A stretch of DNA of 64,000 bases from NCBI GenBank assembly GCA_964352615.1, contig CAYGSG010000001.1, forward strand, positions 76,497-140,496. Direction: 5' to 3'. Shown here one piece after another: positions 53,060-61,845 of the stretch. A model generated the notes under the pieces. The model made no database searches. It was not told the origin of the DNA and saw nothing but the letters and a program-made list of their open reading frames with translations. Position 1 is the first letter of the stretch. Each line of letters begins with the position of its first letter. Position numbers and translations under genes: made by a program. The stretch comes from OFTM382 sp964352615 (GTDB taxonomy: Bacteria > Planctomycetota > Phycisphaerae > Phycisphaerales > UBA1924).

Positions 53060-54020
53060 CTCGACGATCCTCCTGTGCCAAATGGCGGGATGCTCGACAT
53101 CGAGCACCACCGCGAGGGCCTCTGAGCCTACCCGCGAGCGGTTCGAGTACGCAAGGCTGGCGATGGGCAGCCGGGCACGAATGGTGGTCTACGCGGTGCA
53201 GGAGCCCGTGGAGGCGGTCCGCCGAGCGTTCGGCGTGATCGAGGCGTACGAACGAGCCTTGAGCGATTACGACCCGGCGAGCGAAGCAATGGTGCTCTGC
53301 ACGATGGAGCCAGGAACCTGGCACGCGGCCAGCCCCATTCTGATCGAGGCCCTGACCCGCTCGCGCGAGGCGTGGGAGGCATCCGACGGCGCGTTCGATG
53401 TGACCATCGGCGCGGTTTCGGCGGTGTGGCGCGATGCGAACGAACGGGGGACGCCCCCCACGACGGAACAATTGGCGCGCGCTCAGGACTGCGTTGGCAT
53501 GGAACTTATCGAGTTCGATGCAGCGCGCGGGCTCGTCCGGCTCGCCAAGGCTGGGATGCGGCTGGACTTTGGCGGCATTGGAAAGGGCCTTGCTGCGGAT
53601 GCTGCGCTGTCTTCCCTTCGAGGTGACGGAATTGACGCAGCGCTCGTGGAGATCGGCGGTGATGTGGCCGTCGGGGGTGCACCGCCGGGAAAGGCCGGCT
53701 GGTCGGTGCGTGCAGAGAGCGGCGCGGGTGCTGGAGTGACACTGACACTCGCCCGGAAGGGAGCAGCGACCAGCGGGGACGCCTTCCGCTTCGTCGAGAT
53801 CGATGGAGTCCGACGCTCGCACATGTTCGAACCGGTCTCGGGCGTGCCAGCATCGGTGGGACCAGCGGTCACGGTCATGGCGTCGAGCGGGTGGGCTGCC
53901 GACGCGGTCGCCACGGTCGCCCGGCTTAGGGGTGTCGAAGCCGCAGAGCGGATGGCCCGGCTGCTCGGCGGTGCGGAAGTGATCGAGCACGCTCAGGTTC
54001 TGGGCAACGATGCCGATTGA
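53019..54020 (+). CDS. ApbE-like FAD:protein FMN transferase, lipoprotein
   Basis: 333 residues. Signal and lipobox (LLISTILLCQMAGC; lipidated Cys), then the ApbE core: ARLAMGSRARMVVYA, ERALSDYDPASEAM, SREAWEASDGAFDVTIGAVS, RLDFGGIGKGLAADAA, ALVEIGGDVAVGG and GDAFRFVEIDGVRRSHMF, which aligns with the Gly/Asp/His flavinylation region. It attaches FMN to exported proteins. AGGG lies upstream of the ATG. The 5' end overlaps the divergent SUMF1-like gene by 41 bp. The C terminus has VTVMASSGWAADAVATVA, the conserved end of the family. Confidence 0.88.
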   Translation: MSVMQTKWASALLISTILLCQMAGCSTSSTTARASEPTRERFEYARLAMGSRARMVVYAVQEPVEAVRRAFGVIEAYERALSDYDPASEAMVLCTMEPGTWHAASPILIEALTRSREAWEASDGAFDVTIGAVSAVWRDANERGTPPTTEQLARAQDCVGMELIEFDAARGLVRLAKAGMRLDFGGIGKGLAADAALSSLRGDGIDAALVEIGGDVAVGGAPPGKAGWSVRAESGAGAGVTLTLARKGAATSGDAFRFVEIDGVRRSHMFEPVSGVPASVGPAVTVMASSGWAADAVATVARLRGVEAAERMARLLGGAEVIEHAQVLGNDAD

Positions 54021-54083
54021 CCGAGGTTGGCTGGGCCCGATAGACTCAAGGGCGGCACGCTCAAGCCGAGCGAGCAGCACCAA

Positions 54084-54155
54084 GCGGGTGTAGTTCAGTG
54101 GTAGAACGTCAGCTTCCCAAGCTGAATGTCGCCGGTTCGACTCCGGTCACCCGCT
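54084..54155 (+). tRNA. tRNA-Gly (anticodon CCC)
   Basis: Acceptor stem GCGGGTG (54084-54090) pairs with CACCCGC (54148-54154), discriminator T; the D-arm contains AGTTCAGTGGTAGAAC, the anticodon stem TCAGC/GCTGA encloses TTCCCAA with anticodon CCC, and the T-arm is GCCGG-TTCGACT-CCGGT. CCA is not encoded. A short unstructured stretch and the repeat array follow downstream. Confidence 0.95.
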
Positions 54156-54207
54156 CTTTCGACGATTGGTCAAGCAGCGCGATGAGGTCGGCGAGATGTC
54201 CTCAGTG

Positions 54208-54418
54208 GCGAGACCGGGTTAGCGAGACCGGGTTAGCGAGACCGGGTTAGCGAGACCGGGTTNNNNNNNNNNNNNNNNNNNNNNNNNNNNNNNNNNNNNN
54301 NNNNNNNNNNNNNNNNNNNNNNNNNNNNNNNNNNNNNNNNNNNNNNNNNNNNNNNNNNNNNNGCGAGACCGGGTTAGCGAGACCGGGTTAGCGAGACCGG
54401 GTTAGCGAGACCGGGTTG
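54208..54418. repeat. 14-bp tandem repeat array interrupted by an assembly gap
   Basis: Unit GCGAGACCGGGTTA occurs four times from 54208 to the gap and four times from 54363 to 54418 (last unit ends in G). Units are back to back with no spacer, so this is not a CRISPR array. The true copy number is unknown because 100 N interrupt it. The right end encodes the last residues and stop codon of the amidohydrolase-like gene on the minus strand. Confidence 0.95.
54263..54362. other. Assembly gap (100 N)
   Basis: Exactly 100 undefined bases lie within the 14-bp repeat array. A gap of this round size is normally a placeholder for unknown length between contigs, and the repeat itself is the probable cause of the break. 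Confidence 0.98.
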
Positions 54419-55175
54419 GTGCGACTTGACCCTCAGGCGAGCCCTTGCACAACATCGTCTCGCAAAGCGTTCGCAGCGTGCTGGCCAGCAGCTCACCCGC
54501 AGCACGCTGCTCCGACTTGGTGCCGACCATCCCTTGTCGAAGTTCGACTTCAATGCCGAGGTACTCTCGCGGCTTGAACCGACTCCGCAACGCGGTGGTC
54601 AGGCCGTCGTCCGCACCGCGGTAAGGCACATTGAACGGATACCGCAATCCGCCATCTTGTTGGCTCAACTCGTGCTGCCATCGCTCGCAAAGCTCCTGTT
54701 CGAGAGGCCTGGCTTCATCGAAGAGTAGCGCGACATCGAGGTCTCGTTTCGAGCCCTTGAGTTCGTCAACGCATGAGTGCACGCCGACATGGAGCACCCG
54801 ATGGCCCGAAGCAATGGCGACGGCGGCGACCTGCTCCACGCGCTCGCGGTGCGGAGCATAGTAAGAGGCGATGATGCTTGATCGGTCGGCCTCGGACAGC
54901 TCGCGAGTGAACTCGCTGAACGTGTCGGGTTGATCGAGCGAGCGGTTGAGATCGATGAGCAAACGGGTCACGGTTGAGAAGATGATCGGTGCGGGCAACC
55001 GCGAGGCCATCCGCAAGGCGACGCCCAGAGCGCCGGGGTCGTAGCCGCGGTGGCTGTCAAGAATTGCTTTGGCCCCGCGGAACTGCCGCTTGTAGGGCGC
55101 GGGTACTTCGCGTCCGCCGTGCTCGCAGGTGAGCAGCACGAAGACCGGGGCCTGCGGCTTCCGATCAGGGGACAC
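54402..55175 (-). CDS. N-formylglutamate amidohydrolase-like protein
   Basis: 257 residues from a GTG at 55175 that overlaps the GCS2 gene by 11 nt. Motifs of the COG3741 family: LLTCEHGGREVPAPYKR, DSHRGYDPGALGVAL, LLIDLNRSLD, HVGVHSCVDELKG (zinc ligand His) and YLGIEVELRQGMV. It hydrolyses an N-acyl or N-formyl amino acid or a peptide-like product. It ends the four-gene C39-RimK-GCS2 operon, and its last residues are encoded by the first units of the 14-bp repeat array. The GTG start is inferred from the overlap and the distance to LLTCEHGG. Confidence 0.82.
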   Translation of the reverse strand: MSPDRKPQAPVFVLLTCEHGGREVPAPYKRQFRGAKAILDSHRGYDPGALGVALRMASRLPAPIIFSTVTRLLIDLNRSLDQPDTFSEFTRELSEADRSSIIASYYAPHRERVEQVAAVAIASGHRVLHVGVHSCVDELKGSKRDLDVALLFDEARPLEQELCERWQHELSQQDGGLRYPFNVPYRGADDGLTTALRSRFKPREYLGIEVELRQGMVGTKSEQRAAGELLASTLRTLCETMLCKGSPEGQVAPTRSR

Positions 55176-56427
55176 GAAACAGCTCCCCGTTGTGCAGGCA
55201 ATCCGCGAGTTCAGCGTATACGTCGTGGATTTCTGGTCGAGTAGGGAACCGCCTAACACGGCTGCCGATGCGGTTCGCGAGCGTGCCCGTGCGGAGCATC
55301 CTTCGGAGCATCGGCGTCCAGGCGGGATGGTCCGGCATGACCTGCTCAAGCAGGCTCGTCCAGAGGTCAGCCGCCCAGACCATTCCCTGCTGAATTCCAA
55401 GTGCGTTGAGTAGCGCCTGTTCGCGAATGCGTGTGCGGTCAGCGTAGCGGATCGTATCGAGCAGCACGCTGTGCAGCGGTTCGGTCTTGATCTTCTTCTG
55501 GTCTTCGTAGCTCATCCAGCGTTCATCGACCATGGCGCGAACGACCTCTATGACCAGCGCTGCGATAGCCAGATCGGCCCTCGGGCATTCCTGAATATCG
55601 AGCACGCGGATCTCAATCGCGCCGCGATCAAAGCGGGCCATAGCGCCACGCGCGTTGGCGAACTCGTGCCGGAGAATGCCGTCGGGATCGAGCGGCCGCA
55701 GTTCGTCGTAGAGCCTGCCGAGGATGTCCCGTTCGTAGCCATCGCGCGTGAAGACCGGCTCGGGAACAACGAGCCCGGTCATCATGGGCACACGCTTTGC
55801 GTTCGAGCGGTAGACCTCCATCCGATGGCTAGAGATAGGCGACCAATCGCCATCAACGATCGGAGAGCTGGCAGCGATCGCGGGTAGCAACGGGAGCACC
55901 ACACGCAACGCAGCATGCAGCCTGCCGAACTCTTCGTCGTTGGCAAACGGCAGGTTGATGTGCGTGCTCTGTACGTTGCCCCAGCCGTGGCCTTTGCAAC
56001 CGAAGATGCGGTCGTAGGTGCGATAAATGTCGTTGTATTCGTGAGGCCAGAGCTTGGTTTCGGTATTGGGGTCCATCCATGGATGCATCGCGGTCGGCAT
56101 GAGCCGGGCACCCATGGGATCCAGTAATGCATCTACACGCCGAACGTGGTCTTCGAATGCCTCGGCGAGCCCGTCGAGCGAAACAGCGGGGCGCTGCGTC
56201 TTCAGTTCGACGACGTGGAGCGCCAGTTCGTTGGACCACGAGACGGTGCCCTCGGCTCCGTCGGGCTCAACATCGGAGCTTTCTGCGCCGGTCGCGATGC
56301 GGAACAACTCATCGCAAATCGGGCGCACATCGAGCGTCTCGCGGTCGACGATCATGTACTCCATCTCGATGCCAACGGCATCGAACAGGCCGAGCGGGTA
56401 TGACCAGGCGGAGGGGGTTGTCGTCAT
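55165..56427 (-). CDS. Glutamate-cysteine ligase-like (GCS2 family) carboxylate-amine ligase
   Basis: 420 residues. Family motifs: FDAVGIEMEYMIVDRETLD, ELALHVVELKTQRP, LMPTAMHPWMDP, NVQSTHINLPFAND, SSPIVDGDWSPISSHRMEVYR and FDRGAIEIRVLDIQECP, matching the COG2170 glutamine-synthetase-fold ligases. It forms an amide bond between a carboxylate and an amine using ATP. The ATG start overlaps the RimK-like stop (ATGA), so they are coupled. The natural substrates in this context are unknown; it need not be gamma-glutamylcysteine. Confidence 0.9.
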   Translation of the reverse strand: MTTTPSAWSYPLGLFDAVGIEMEYMIVDRETLDVRPICDELFRIATGAESSDVEPDGAEGTVSWSNELALHVVELKTQRPAVSLDGLAEAFEDHVRRVDALLDPMGARLMPTAMHPWMDPNTETKLWPHEYNDIYRTYDRIFGCKGHGWGNVQSTHINLPFANDEEFGRLHAALRVVLPLLPAIAASSPIVDGDWSPISSHRMEVYRSNAKRVPMMTGLVVPEPVFTRDGYERDILGRLYDELRPLDPDGILRHEFANARGAMARFDRGAIEIRVLDIQECPRADLAIAALVIEVVRAMVDERWMSYEDQKKIKTEPLHSVLLDTIRYADRTRIREQALLNALGIQQGMVWAADLWTSLLEQVMPDHPAWTPMLRRMLRTGTLANRIGSRVRRFPTRPEIHDVYAELADCLHNGELFRVP

Positions 56428-57869
56428 CGCGATTCGAGCTTCCAGAAGAAGTATTGCATGACCCGGCGGTAGAGTTCGTCGCCTTGAGCGGCGTCCTCAA
56501 CGTCAACGTCGATGTTCGGGTTGTCGTTCACTTCGATAACGACCGGCTTGCCCCTCACGATTTTAAGATCCACGCCGTACAGCCCCTCGCCCATGAGGTT
56601 TGCGGCTCTGATCGCGAGCTTGACGACATCCTGCGGAGCGTCCTCAACCGGCAGCGTCTCGGCGTTGCCCTCCTGTACCCCGTCGTCGTCGCGTTTGACG
56701 ATCTGCCAATGGTCCGGGGCCATCCCGTATCGGCTGGCAAAGAGCGGCTCGCCGCCGAGCACGCCGATCCGCCAGTCAAAGTCGGTGGGCACGTACTCCT
56801 GTGCCACAAGCAGGTCACTGTCCGCGAAAAACCCAGCCAGCAGGTCGGCGGCATGGGCCTCTGAGTCGCACCGCGACACACCGTTCGAGAACGAACTGTC
56901 GGGCCGCTTGAGCACACACGGGAACCCGAGCGATCGCAGCCCTTCGAGCGCGTTGTCCTTGGAGAGGATGAGCGTCTTGGGGGTTGCAACACGGTGCCGA
57001 CCGAGGGTCTCGGCGAGAAAGACCTTGTTGGTGCAACGCACAATCGATCGGGGGTCGTCGATGGCAACCATGCCCTCGGCCTCCGCCCGCCGGGCGAAGC
57101 GGTAGGTGTAGTGGTTGACGTAGGTCGTCTCGCGGATGAACAGCGCGTCGTACTCCGCGATTCGGCCGTAAGCGTCTTTGCGGATCAGGTCGCAAGCGAT
57201 GCCCATCGCCTCACCGGCCGCGGCGAACCGCTTGAGCGTTTTCACACTGGAAGGGGGCATCGGGTCATCCGGATCGTGCAGGATCGCCAGGTCGTACTTA
57301 GATGCTGGCGCCGCTTTGCCCTTGCGCGGCGCGCGGCGCAAGTACCGCTCCGCCTGCTGCACCACAAAGTCATGGTGCGAGTCGGGCACGTCGCCCAGCC
57401 CGATGACACGGACCGAGACCAAGCTCCACGTTCCACTCCGCTCGAACTTCGCACGCAACAAGGGTGCCGGGAATGCGTTGAAAATAGCGGTAGCCAGCCG
57501 ATCTTTGCCCTCAGCCAGATTGTGCCCGAAGTAAATGCTCAGCTCGAACTCATCCGACTTGATCCGTCGAAGGCTCGACTGGATCAACTCGTCGAGATCC
57601 TGCGATGCCAGCTTGACCACGGGCGCTAAGCGAAAGTCCTGGATCGCGCTAACCGACGGCAGCGGGCGGTGCCCCCGGGCCTCGGCGAGCAGCGAGACGT
57701 AGTAGCCTGCTGCCTGATACCGGAAGGACCGGCACAGATTGAAGACCTTACGACCGGGCCCCTCGGCGAACGCGGGGTCCGACAGGTAGGTGTACGAGGA
57801 CACGAGTTCCGTGCCCGGAATCTTGAGCGGCCAGCGTTTGGGCGAATCGACGACAACGAGCGGATTCAA
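56424..57869 (-). CDS. RimK-like ATP-grasp ligase with N-terminal RLAN domain
   Basis: 481 residues, TTG start overlapping the C39 peptidase stop (TTGA). The first about 190 residues form the RLAN-type domain (VVVDSPKRWPLKIPG, FNLCRSFRYQAAGYYVSLLAEA, YFGHNLAEG). The ATP-grasp domain has FIRETTYVNHYTYRFARRAE, FPCVLKRPDSSFSNGVSR, VAQEYVPTDFDWRIGVLGGE and VIEVNDNPNIDVDVED (metal site). RimK relatives add amino acids, often Glu, to C termini. The RLAN fusion with GCS2 and papain-like peptidase neighbours is a reported association predicted to make or attach a peptide. Confidence 0.9.
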   Translation of the reverse strand: MNPLVVVDSPKRWPLKIPGTELVSSYTYLSDPAFAEGPGRKVFNLCRSFRYQAAGYYVSLLAEARGHRPLPSVSAIQDFRLAPVVKLASQDLDELIQSSLRRIKSDEFELSIYFGHNLAEGKDRLATAIFNAFPAPLLRAKFERSGTWSLVSVRVIGLGDVPDSHHDFVVQQAERYLRRAPRKGKAAPASKYDLAILHDPDDPMPPSSVKTLKRFAAAGEAMGIACDLIRKDAYGRIAEYDALFIRETTYVNHYTYRFARRAEAEGMVAIDDPRSIVRCTNKVFLAETLGRHRVATPKTLILSKDNALEGLRSLGFPCVLKRPDSSFSNGVSRCDSEAHAADLLAGFFADSDLLVAQEYVPTDFDWRIGVLGGEPLFASRYGMAPDHWQIVKRDDDGVQEGNAETLPVEDAPQDVVKLAIRAANLMGEGLYGVDLKIVRGKPVVIEVNDNPNIDVDVEDAAQGDELYRRVMQYFFWKLESR

Positions 57870-58654
57870 GAGTCACCCCGTCCATTCTTCATGACGGCGG
57901 CCGGCTCGATCACAAGCAGGTTCGCGTCGTAGGTCAGCACGCCCAGCATAATTGAGGGCACAAGCCGCCCCATCGACACGGTGTATTGCTGGCTCTCGAA
58001 GCCCGGGTTGTCCTTGAGCGGATCGGCGATCGTAATCTGACGTGGTTTCGGGTCGTAGCCGTGCAATACGACAAAGTGGCCCGCCGGCGATCCCCGAACA
58101 TCGTCGTAGTCGTCGTTAGGCCCGAACTCCCGTGCGCACCGGTAAAGATAGGTAGCGCTAAGGCCCGTGAGCACGGGGATCCCGTCGCGAATGAAGCCGG
58201 AGATGAGCCGGCTGGTCAGGTCTCTAAATCGGATATCGCCGCCGAGCTTGAGAAACTCGAGATAGGAATCGGTCGCCACGCGGAAACGAGGGTCCTCCAC
58301 GGACTTGGCTTCGGCTTGCTTGATGAGTTTGTCGCTGAGGAACCCGGGGGTGGCGGAGCCGTTTTCGCCGAACCACGTCGGATCGAACACGTTGAGGTTA
58401 AAGGTGTAAAGTGTCGCCCGGTAGCCTCGCAAAAGCGCATGGATGCCGAGCATCACCGCGAGCGTGCCGCGGCCCGCGCCAACGATGTTCAGCGATTTGG
58501 CCGAGTCGATGACCTCATCGAGGCTGATGTCCTCGCCCCAGTACCGATAGACCGCGTGCAGGCATGTGGGTCCGCAGGTTTCATCGTCGGGCTGCGGCAG
58601 AATGTGAACCGGAAGAACGTGATGCCTGTTGGTATCGCTCAAGGGGGGACTCAC
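57866..58654 (-). CDS. C39-like (papain-fold) cysteine peptidase
   Basis: About 262 residues. Catalytic motif DDETCGPTCLHAVYRYWG (Cys nucleophile), then EVIDSAKSLNIVGAGRGT, and the His/Asp pair in GHFVVLHGYDPKPRQITIADP. This is the C39 bacteriocin-type peptidase fold, without membrane segments. It is the first gene of the four-gene operon and overlaps the RimK-like gene by 4 nt. The start is uncertain (GTG 58654 or TTG 58642; neither has a clear ribosome site). It may process the peptide made by the ligases. Confidence 0.82.
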   Translation of the reverse strand: MSPPLSDTNRHHVLPVHILPQPDDETCGPTCLHAVYRYWGEDISLDEVIDSAKSLNIVGAGRGTLAVMLGIHALLRGYRATLYTFNLNVFDPTWFGENGSATPGFLSDKLIKQAEAKSVEDPRFRVATDSYLEFLKLGGDIRFRDLTSRLISGFIRDGIPVLTGLSATYLYRCAREFGPNDDYDDVRGSPAGHFVVLHGYDPKPRQITIADPLKDNPGFESQQYTVSMGRLVPSIMLGVLTYDANLLVIEPAAVMKNGRGDS

Positions 58655-58875
58655 TGACGCGGGATGCCTGAATGGTGCGGCTATGGTTCTGCACGGAACG
58701 CTCTTGGCGACCCGCTTCACAGCGGGTCAAGTTCCATGCGATAGTATGGCTGGTGCGTCCCGGAACCAGTGTCCGCGACCCGGGCGGAAGCATGATTCAT
58801 GCGGTGCGGAGCAACCGGCCCGGCGGCTGGCTTTCCGCGCGACGGATGCCCTTTGGACCAGGAGACCAACCCGCG

Positions 58876-59991
58876 ATGGACGATACCACCCGAGCCTCCA
58901 ACGTTCCCATTACTGGCACCGCTCTGGCTTTCTTTGCGTTCGACATCGGGTTCCAGGTGGACCTTGACGCAGCTGAGCCACTGGTTCGAGAGGCGACTCG
59001 CCGCAAAGTCTTGCGAGCCCGAAGGCCAGCGCCGGTCTGGTTCGATTTCAGCCCACCCCCGCTACGCCTGATGGTCGAGGGAGACCCGGTGCAGGTTGAC
59101 GGCCAGGAGACCGAGGCGGCTGTGGAACTGCTGGTCTACGACTTTGGCGCGGCTCTGCTGACCTACAGGATGCCGCTGCCCAGCGAGCTGAGCGAACTCC
59201 CCAGGCTGGGCGCCGCCCTCTATGAACACGCTGGCCTCTATGCGGACGCCCGAGAGCGCGTGGCCCGCGTTTTGGAAGCCATCCTCCCGGCTGTCGAGCG
59301 GCCGAAGCTGTCAGACGCCGTCGATGACTACGCCGTCTTCGCGATCACCTCATGGGGAGGGGGCTCACCGGCCAAGATGCTGGAGGACCACCGCAGCGTG
59401 CTTGCTCAGGCCATCGAGGGCGAGCGCATCGGCCTTTCCGCCGAGCAGATCGCGCGTTCCACCGAGGCCACGATGTCGTACGCCCAGAACGATCTGGCCA
59501 TCATCGACTGGAATGCAGCGGTGCTGTTCGACTCTGAACCGGACGACGTGGTCTCGGTGCTTCAGCACGCCAACATGGAACTGCTTGAACTTCGAGTGCT
59601 CGACCAGGAACTCGATGCCATCCTCGACCATGCCGATGAGACGCTCGCAACGCTGACGGGTTCGCGATTCTGGCCGGTGTTCGCGTCCAGCGCGATGCTT
59701 CGCCGGTTTGCTTCGGTCCAGACGGACGCGGCCGTCATGTTCGAGGGCGTGAACAACGCCATCAAACTCCTTGGGAATCAGTACCTTGCGCGGCTGTATC
59801 GGGTGAGCGCCGATCGGCTCGATCTGCCTGCTTGGCAGGCAAGCGTGCAACGCAAGCTCGATGCCACCGAGAGCCTCTATCAGAAGATGTCCGACTCCAC
59901 ATCAACCAAGAGGCTCGAGGGCCTTGAGTGGGTCATCATCGTGCTCATCGCTATCTCGATCGCGTTACCCTTTACGCCTTGGTACCACTGA
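58876..59991 (+). CDS. RMD1/DUF155-like protein with C-terminal membrane anchor
   Basis: 371 residues. The pattern of the RMD1/YagE (DUF155) family is present: ALAFFAFDIGFQVDLD near the start, VELLVYDFGAALLTY, NDLAIIDWNAAVLFD, MELLELRVLDQELD, IKLLGNQYLARLYR and a final hydrophobic anchor (LEWVIIVLIAISIALPF). Eukaryotic members are mitochondrial inner-membrane proteins involved in translation or meiosis; the bacterial role is unknown. ATG 58876 has AGGAG at a spacing of 11. Followed by the UPF0316 gene with a 1-nt gap. Confidence 0.75.
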   Translation: MDDTTRASNVPITGTALAFFAFDIGFQVDLDAAEPLVREATRRKVLRARRPAPVWFDFSPPPLRLMVEGDPVQVDGQETEAAVELLVYDFGAALLTYRMPLPSELSELPRLGAALYEHAGLYADARERVARVLEAILPAVERPKLSDAVDDYAVFAITSWGGGSPAKMLEDHRSVLAQAIEGERIGLSAEQIARSTEATMSYAQNDLAIIDWNAAVLFDSEPDDVVSVLQHANMELLELRVLDQELDAILDHADETLATLTGSRFWPVFASSAMLRRFASVQTDAAVMFEGVNNAIKLLGNQYLARLYRVSADRLDLPAWQASVQRKLDATESLYQKMSDSTSTKRLEGLEWVIIVLIAISIALPFTPWYH

Positions 59992-59992
59992 C

Positions 59993-60562
59993 ATGCCAGA
60001 ACTCTCCGATCTGCTGATCCCGGCCCTCATCTTCATCGCGCGGATCTTCGATGTTTCGATCGGCACCGTGCGCATGCTCATGGTGATCTCGGGGCATCGT
60101 TTGGCGTCGGCAGCCCTTGGTTTTGCCGAAGTGCTGATCTGGGTGCTCGCAGTGGGCGGAGCGGTCAAGCACCTCGACAACCCTATCGCCGTGATCGCCT
60201 TCGCAGGCGGGTTCGCGACCGGTACGCTTGTTGGCATGACCATCGAGCAACGCCTCGCGATCGGGTATCGAGTGGTCCGCGTCATCAACCCCAAGCCAGG
60301 CCTCGACCTCGCGGGCTCGCTGCGAGACCAGGGCTACACAGCCACCCGAATCGACGGCCACGACCGCGATGGCCCCGCGGAAATCGTGTTCATTCCGGTG
60401 CGCCGAAAGTCGGTGCCGGACCTGCTCGAACAGATCGCCGCTGTGAATCCCGATGCGTTCTTGTCGGTCGAACGGGCCGAGCGGGTCTCGGGCTTTATCC
60501 CGCTGGCCGGCAACCGTGCTGATCGTTTCCCGTGGGGACGGTTCGGCCAGCTTCGCAAGTAG
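59993..60562 (+). CDS. UPF0316/DUF2179 membrane protein
   Basis: 189 residues. Three N-terminal transmembrane helices (LLIPALIFIARIFDVSIGTV, LGFAEVLIWVLAVGGAV, PIAVIAFAGGFATGTLVGM), then a soluble DUF2179-type domain with EIVFIPVRRKSVPDLLEQIAAVNPDAF. Function unknown. Starts one nucleotide after the RMD1-like gene stop, so they form an operon. Confidence 0.85.
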   Translation: MPELSDLLIPALIFIARIFDVSIGTVRMLMVISGHRLASAALGFAEVLIWVLAVGGAVKHLDNPIAVIAFAGGFATGTLVGMTIEQRLAIGYRVVRVINPKPGLDLAGSLRDQGYTATRIDGHDRDGPAEIVFIPVRRKSVPDLLEQIAAVNPDAFLSVERAERVSGFIPLAGNRADRFPWGRFGQLRK

Positions 60563-61011
60563 AACCGAACAGCGATCAGTCCCGGCGACGCGGTACAGCA
60601 CCTTGTCGTTCGGACGGAGGCCGACAGTACCCACTACTATTACCTCCGTTTTCCGTTGCAGAACGACATGACTTGCATAGCTAAGGGGAAGCAGTGTCCA
60701 GCCGATCCCTCGCAGGGGGTTCGTGTGAACCAGTGGCATCCCCACTTGAGCACGACCGCCTGGCCACCTGCGATGACAAGAATCCCCGCACGGTGCTTTA
60801 TCGCGCTAGACAACCTACTGCGAGGCATGAATCTGCTGAAGTCAGACGCTCAGGCACCGACCTTGTTGCCCAGGGACCACTACGAGGTTAGCCTTTCTAG
60901 AGGTGCTGCCACGATACTGTTTTTTGCCGTCCGTTCCGATTCACTCTCGCGATGTACCGTGTTGCCCAAATGCTGCCGTGCGTACAGAGTGGAGAGGAGA
61001 CAGGGGTAGGC
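60563..61011. other. 449-bp intergenic region, no supported gene
   Basis: I see no convincing coding or RNA gene. Two short open frames exist on opposite strands but have neither family motifs nor good ribosome sites. A small hairpin (GGTTC-GTGT-GAACC) lies near 60718-60731 and CGGAGGTAATAGTA is seen on the minus strand near 60637-60650. It probably holds the promoter of the isomerase gene at 61012. Confidence 0.5.
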
Positions 61012-61845
61012 GTGTCTGATATGGGTTCCAACCTCGGAGTATGTTCTTGGTCGCTTCGGCCGCAATCGCTTATGGCGTTGACCGCTTCGCTGGTCGAACT
61101 CGGCATCGGCTGGGTCCAGTTGCACCTCGACCCGGTCCGCAAAGGCCAGTGGGATGAGTGCGAACTTGTCCAATCGCTCAAACAAGCTGGCATTGGCCTC
61201 GCAAGCGGCATGATGACCACCGAAGGCGAGGATTACTCTTCCCTTGAATCGATCGCTCGCACGGGCGGCGTTCGTTCCGACACGACGTGGCCCGCCAACC
61301 TTGCAGCAGCCAAAGACAACGCCGCGCTGGCCCAGCGTTTTGGGCTCTCGCTCGTTACGCTGCACGCGGGCCACTTGCCCGCGAACCTGAACGAGCCGCT
61401 TGGCCGAGTCATGATCGATCGGCTGGCCTCGCTCATCGAAGTGTTCTCCGATCACGGCGTGCGCACCGCGCTCGAAACCGGTCAAGAGACCGCGGCCACG
61501 CTGCTCGAATACCTCGATCGGCTCCCCGAGGTGAGCATTAACTTCGACCCTGCCAACATGATCCTCTACGCGATGGGCGACCCGCACGACGCGCTCGAAG
61601 TACTCGCTGACCGTGTCGTGCAGCTGCACATCAAAGATGCACTCCCTACGACGACCCCCGGCATGTGGGGCACCGAGGTCCGGGTCGGCAACGGCGCGGT
61701 GGACTGGCCGAGGCTGCTAGCCATCCACCGAGATCGTTGCCCCCACGCTGGGCTCATGATCGAGCGCGAGGCTGGCGATTCGAGGGCCGACGACATCGCC
61801 CACGCCGCCGCGGTGGTGCGGACGACACTGGAGCAGCTACCTTGA
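61012..61845 (+). CDS. Sugar phosphate isomerase/epimerase, cytoplasmic
   Basis: 277 residues from a GTG behind AGGGG; ATG at 61021 is an alternative. Xylose-isomerase-like TIM barrel without a signal peptide: LGVCSWSLRPQSL, GWVQLHLDPVRKG, SLVTLHAGHLPAN, RTALETGQETAATL (Glu), SINFDPANMILY (Asp), VVQLHIKDA (His) and LMIEREAGDSRADDI (Glu). It isomerises or epimerises a sugar-like substrate. The stop overlaps the next gene (TTGA). Confidence 0.87.
   Translation: MSDMGSNLGVCSWSLRPQSLMALTASLVELGIGWVQLHLDPVRKGQWDECELVQSLKQAGIGLASGMMTTEGEDYSSLESIARTGGVRSDTTWPANLAAAKDNAALAQRFGLSLVTLHAGHLPANLNEPLGRVMIDRLASLIEVFSDHGVRTALETGQETAATLLEYLDRLPEVSINFDPANMILYAMGDPHDALEVLADRVVQLHIKDALPTTTPGMWGTEVRVGNGAVDWPRLLAIHRDRCPHAGLMIEREAGDSRADDIAHAAAVVRTTLEQLP

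Noticed and set aside
47744..54155. Island between the tRNA fragment at 47720 and the intact tRNA-Gly at 54084
   Set aside because: Both point the same way and could be direct repeats, but they differ at 3 of 25 positions and the enclosed genes are ordinary carbohydrate-metabolism genes without integrase or IS; the left-side block is a better island candidate.
54208..54418. CRISPR array
   Set aside because: Repeats are 14 bp and directly adjacent, without spacers, and no cas gene is nearby.
60563..60760. Structured RNA (tmRNA, RNase P RNA or 4.5S) in the intergenic region
   Set aside because: The hallmark sequences of these RNAs were not found; only one small hairpin is visible.
60656..61009. 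Possible 117-residue plus-strand gene
   Set aside because: No ribosome site, no recognisable motif, and irregular composition; left as intergenic.
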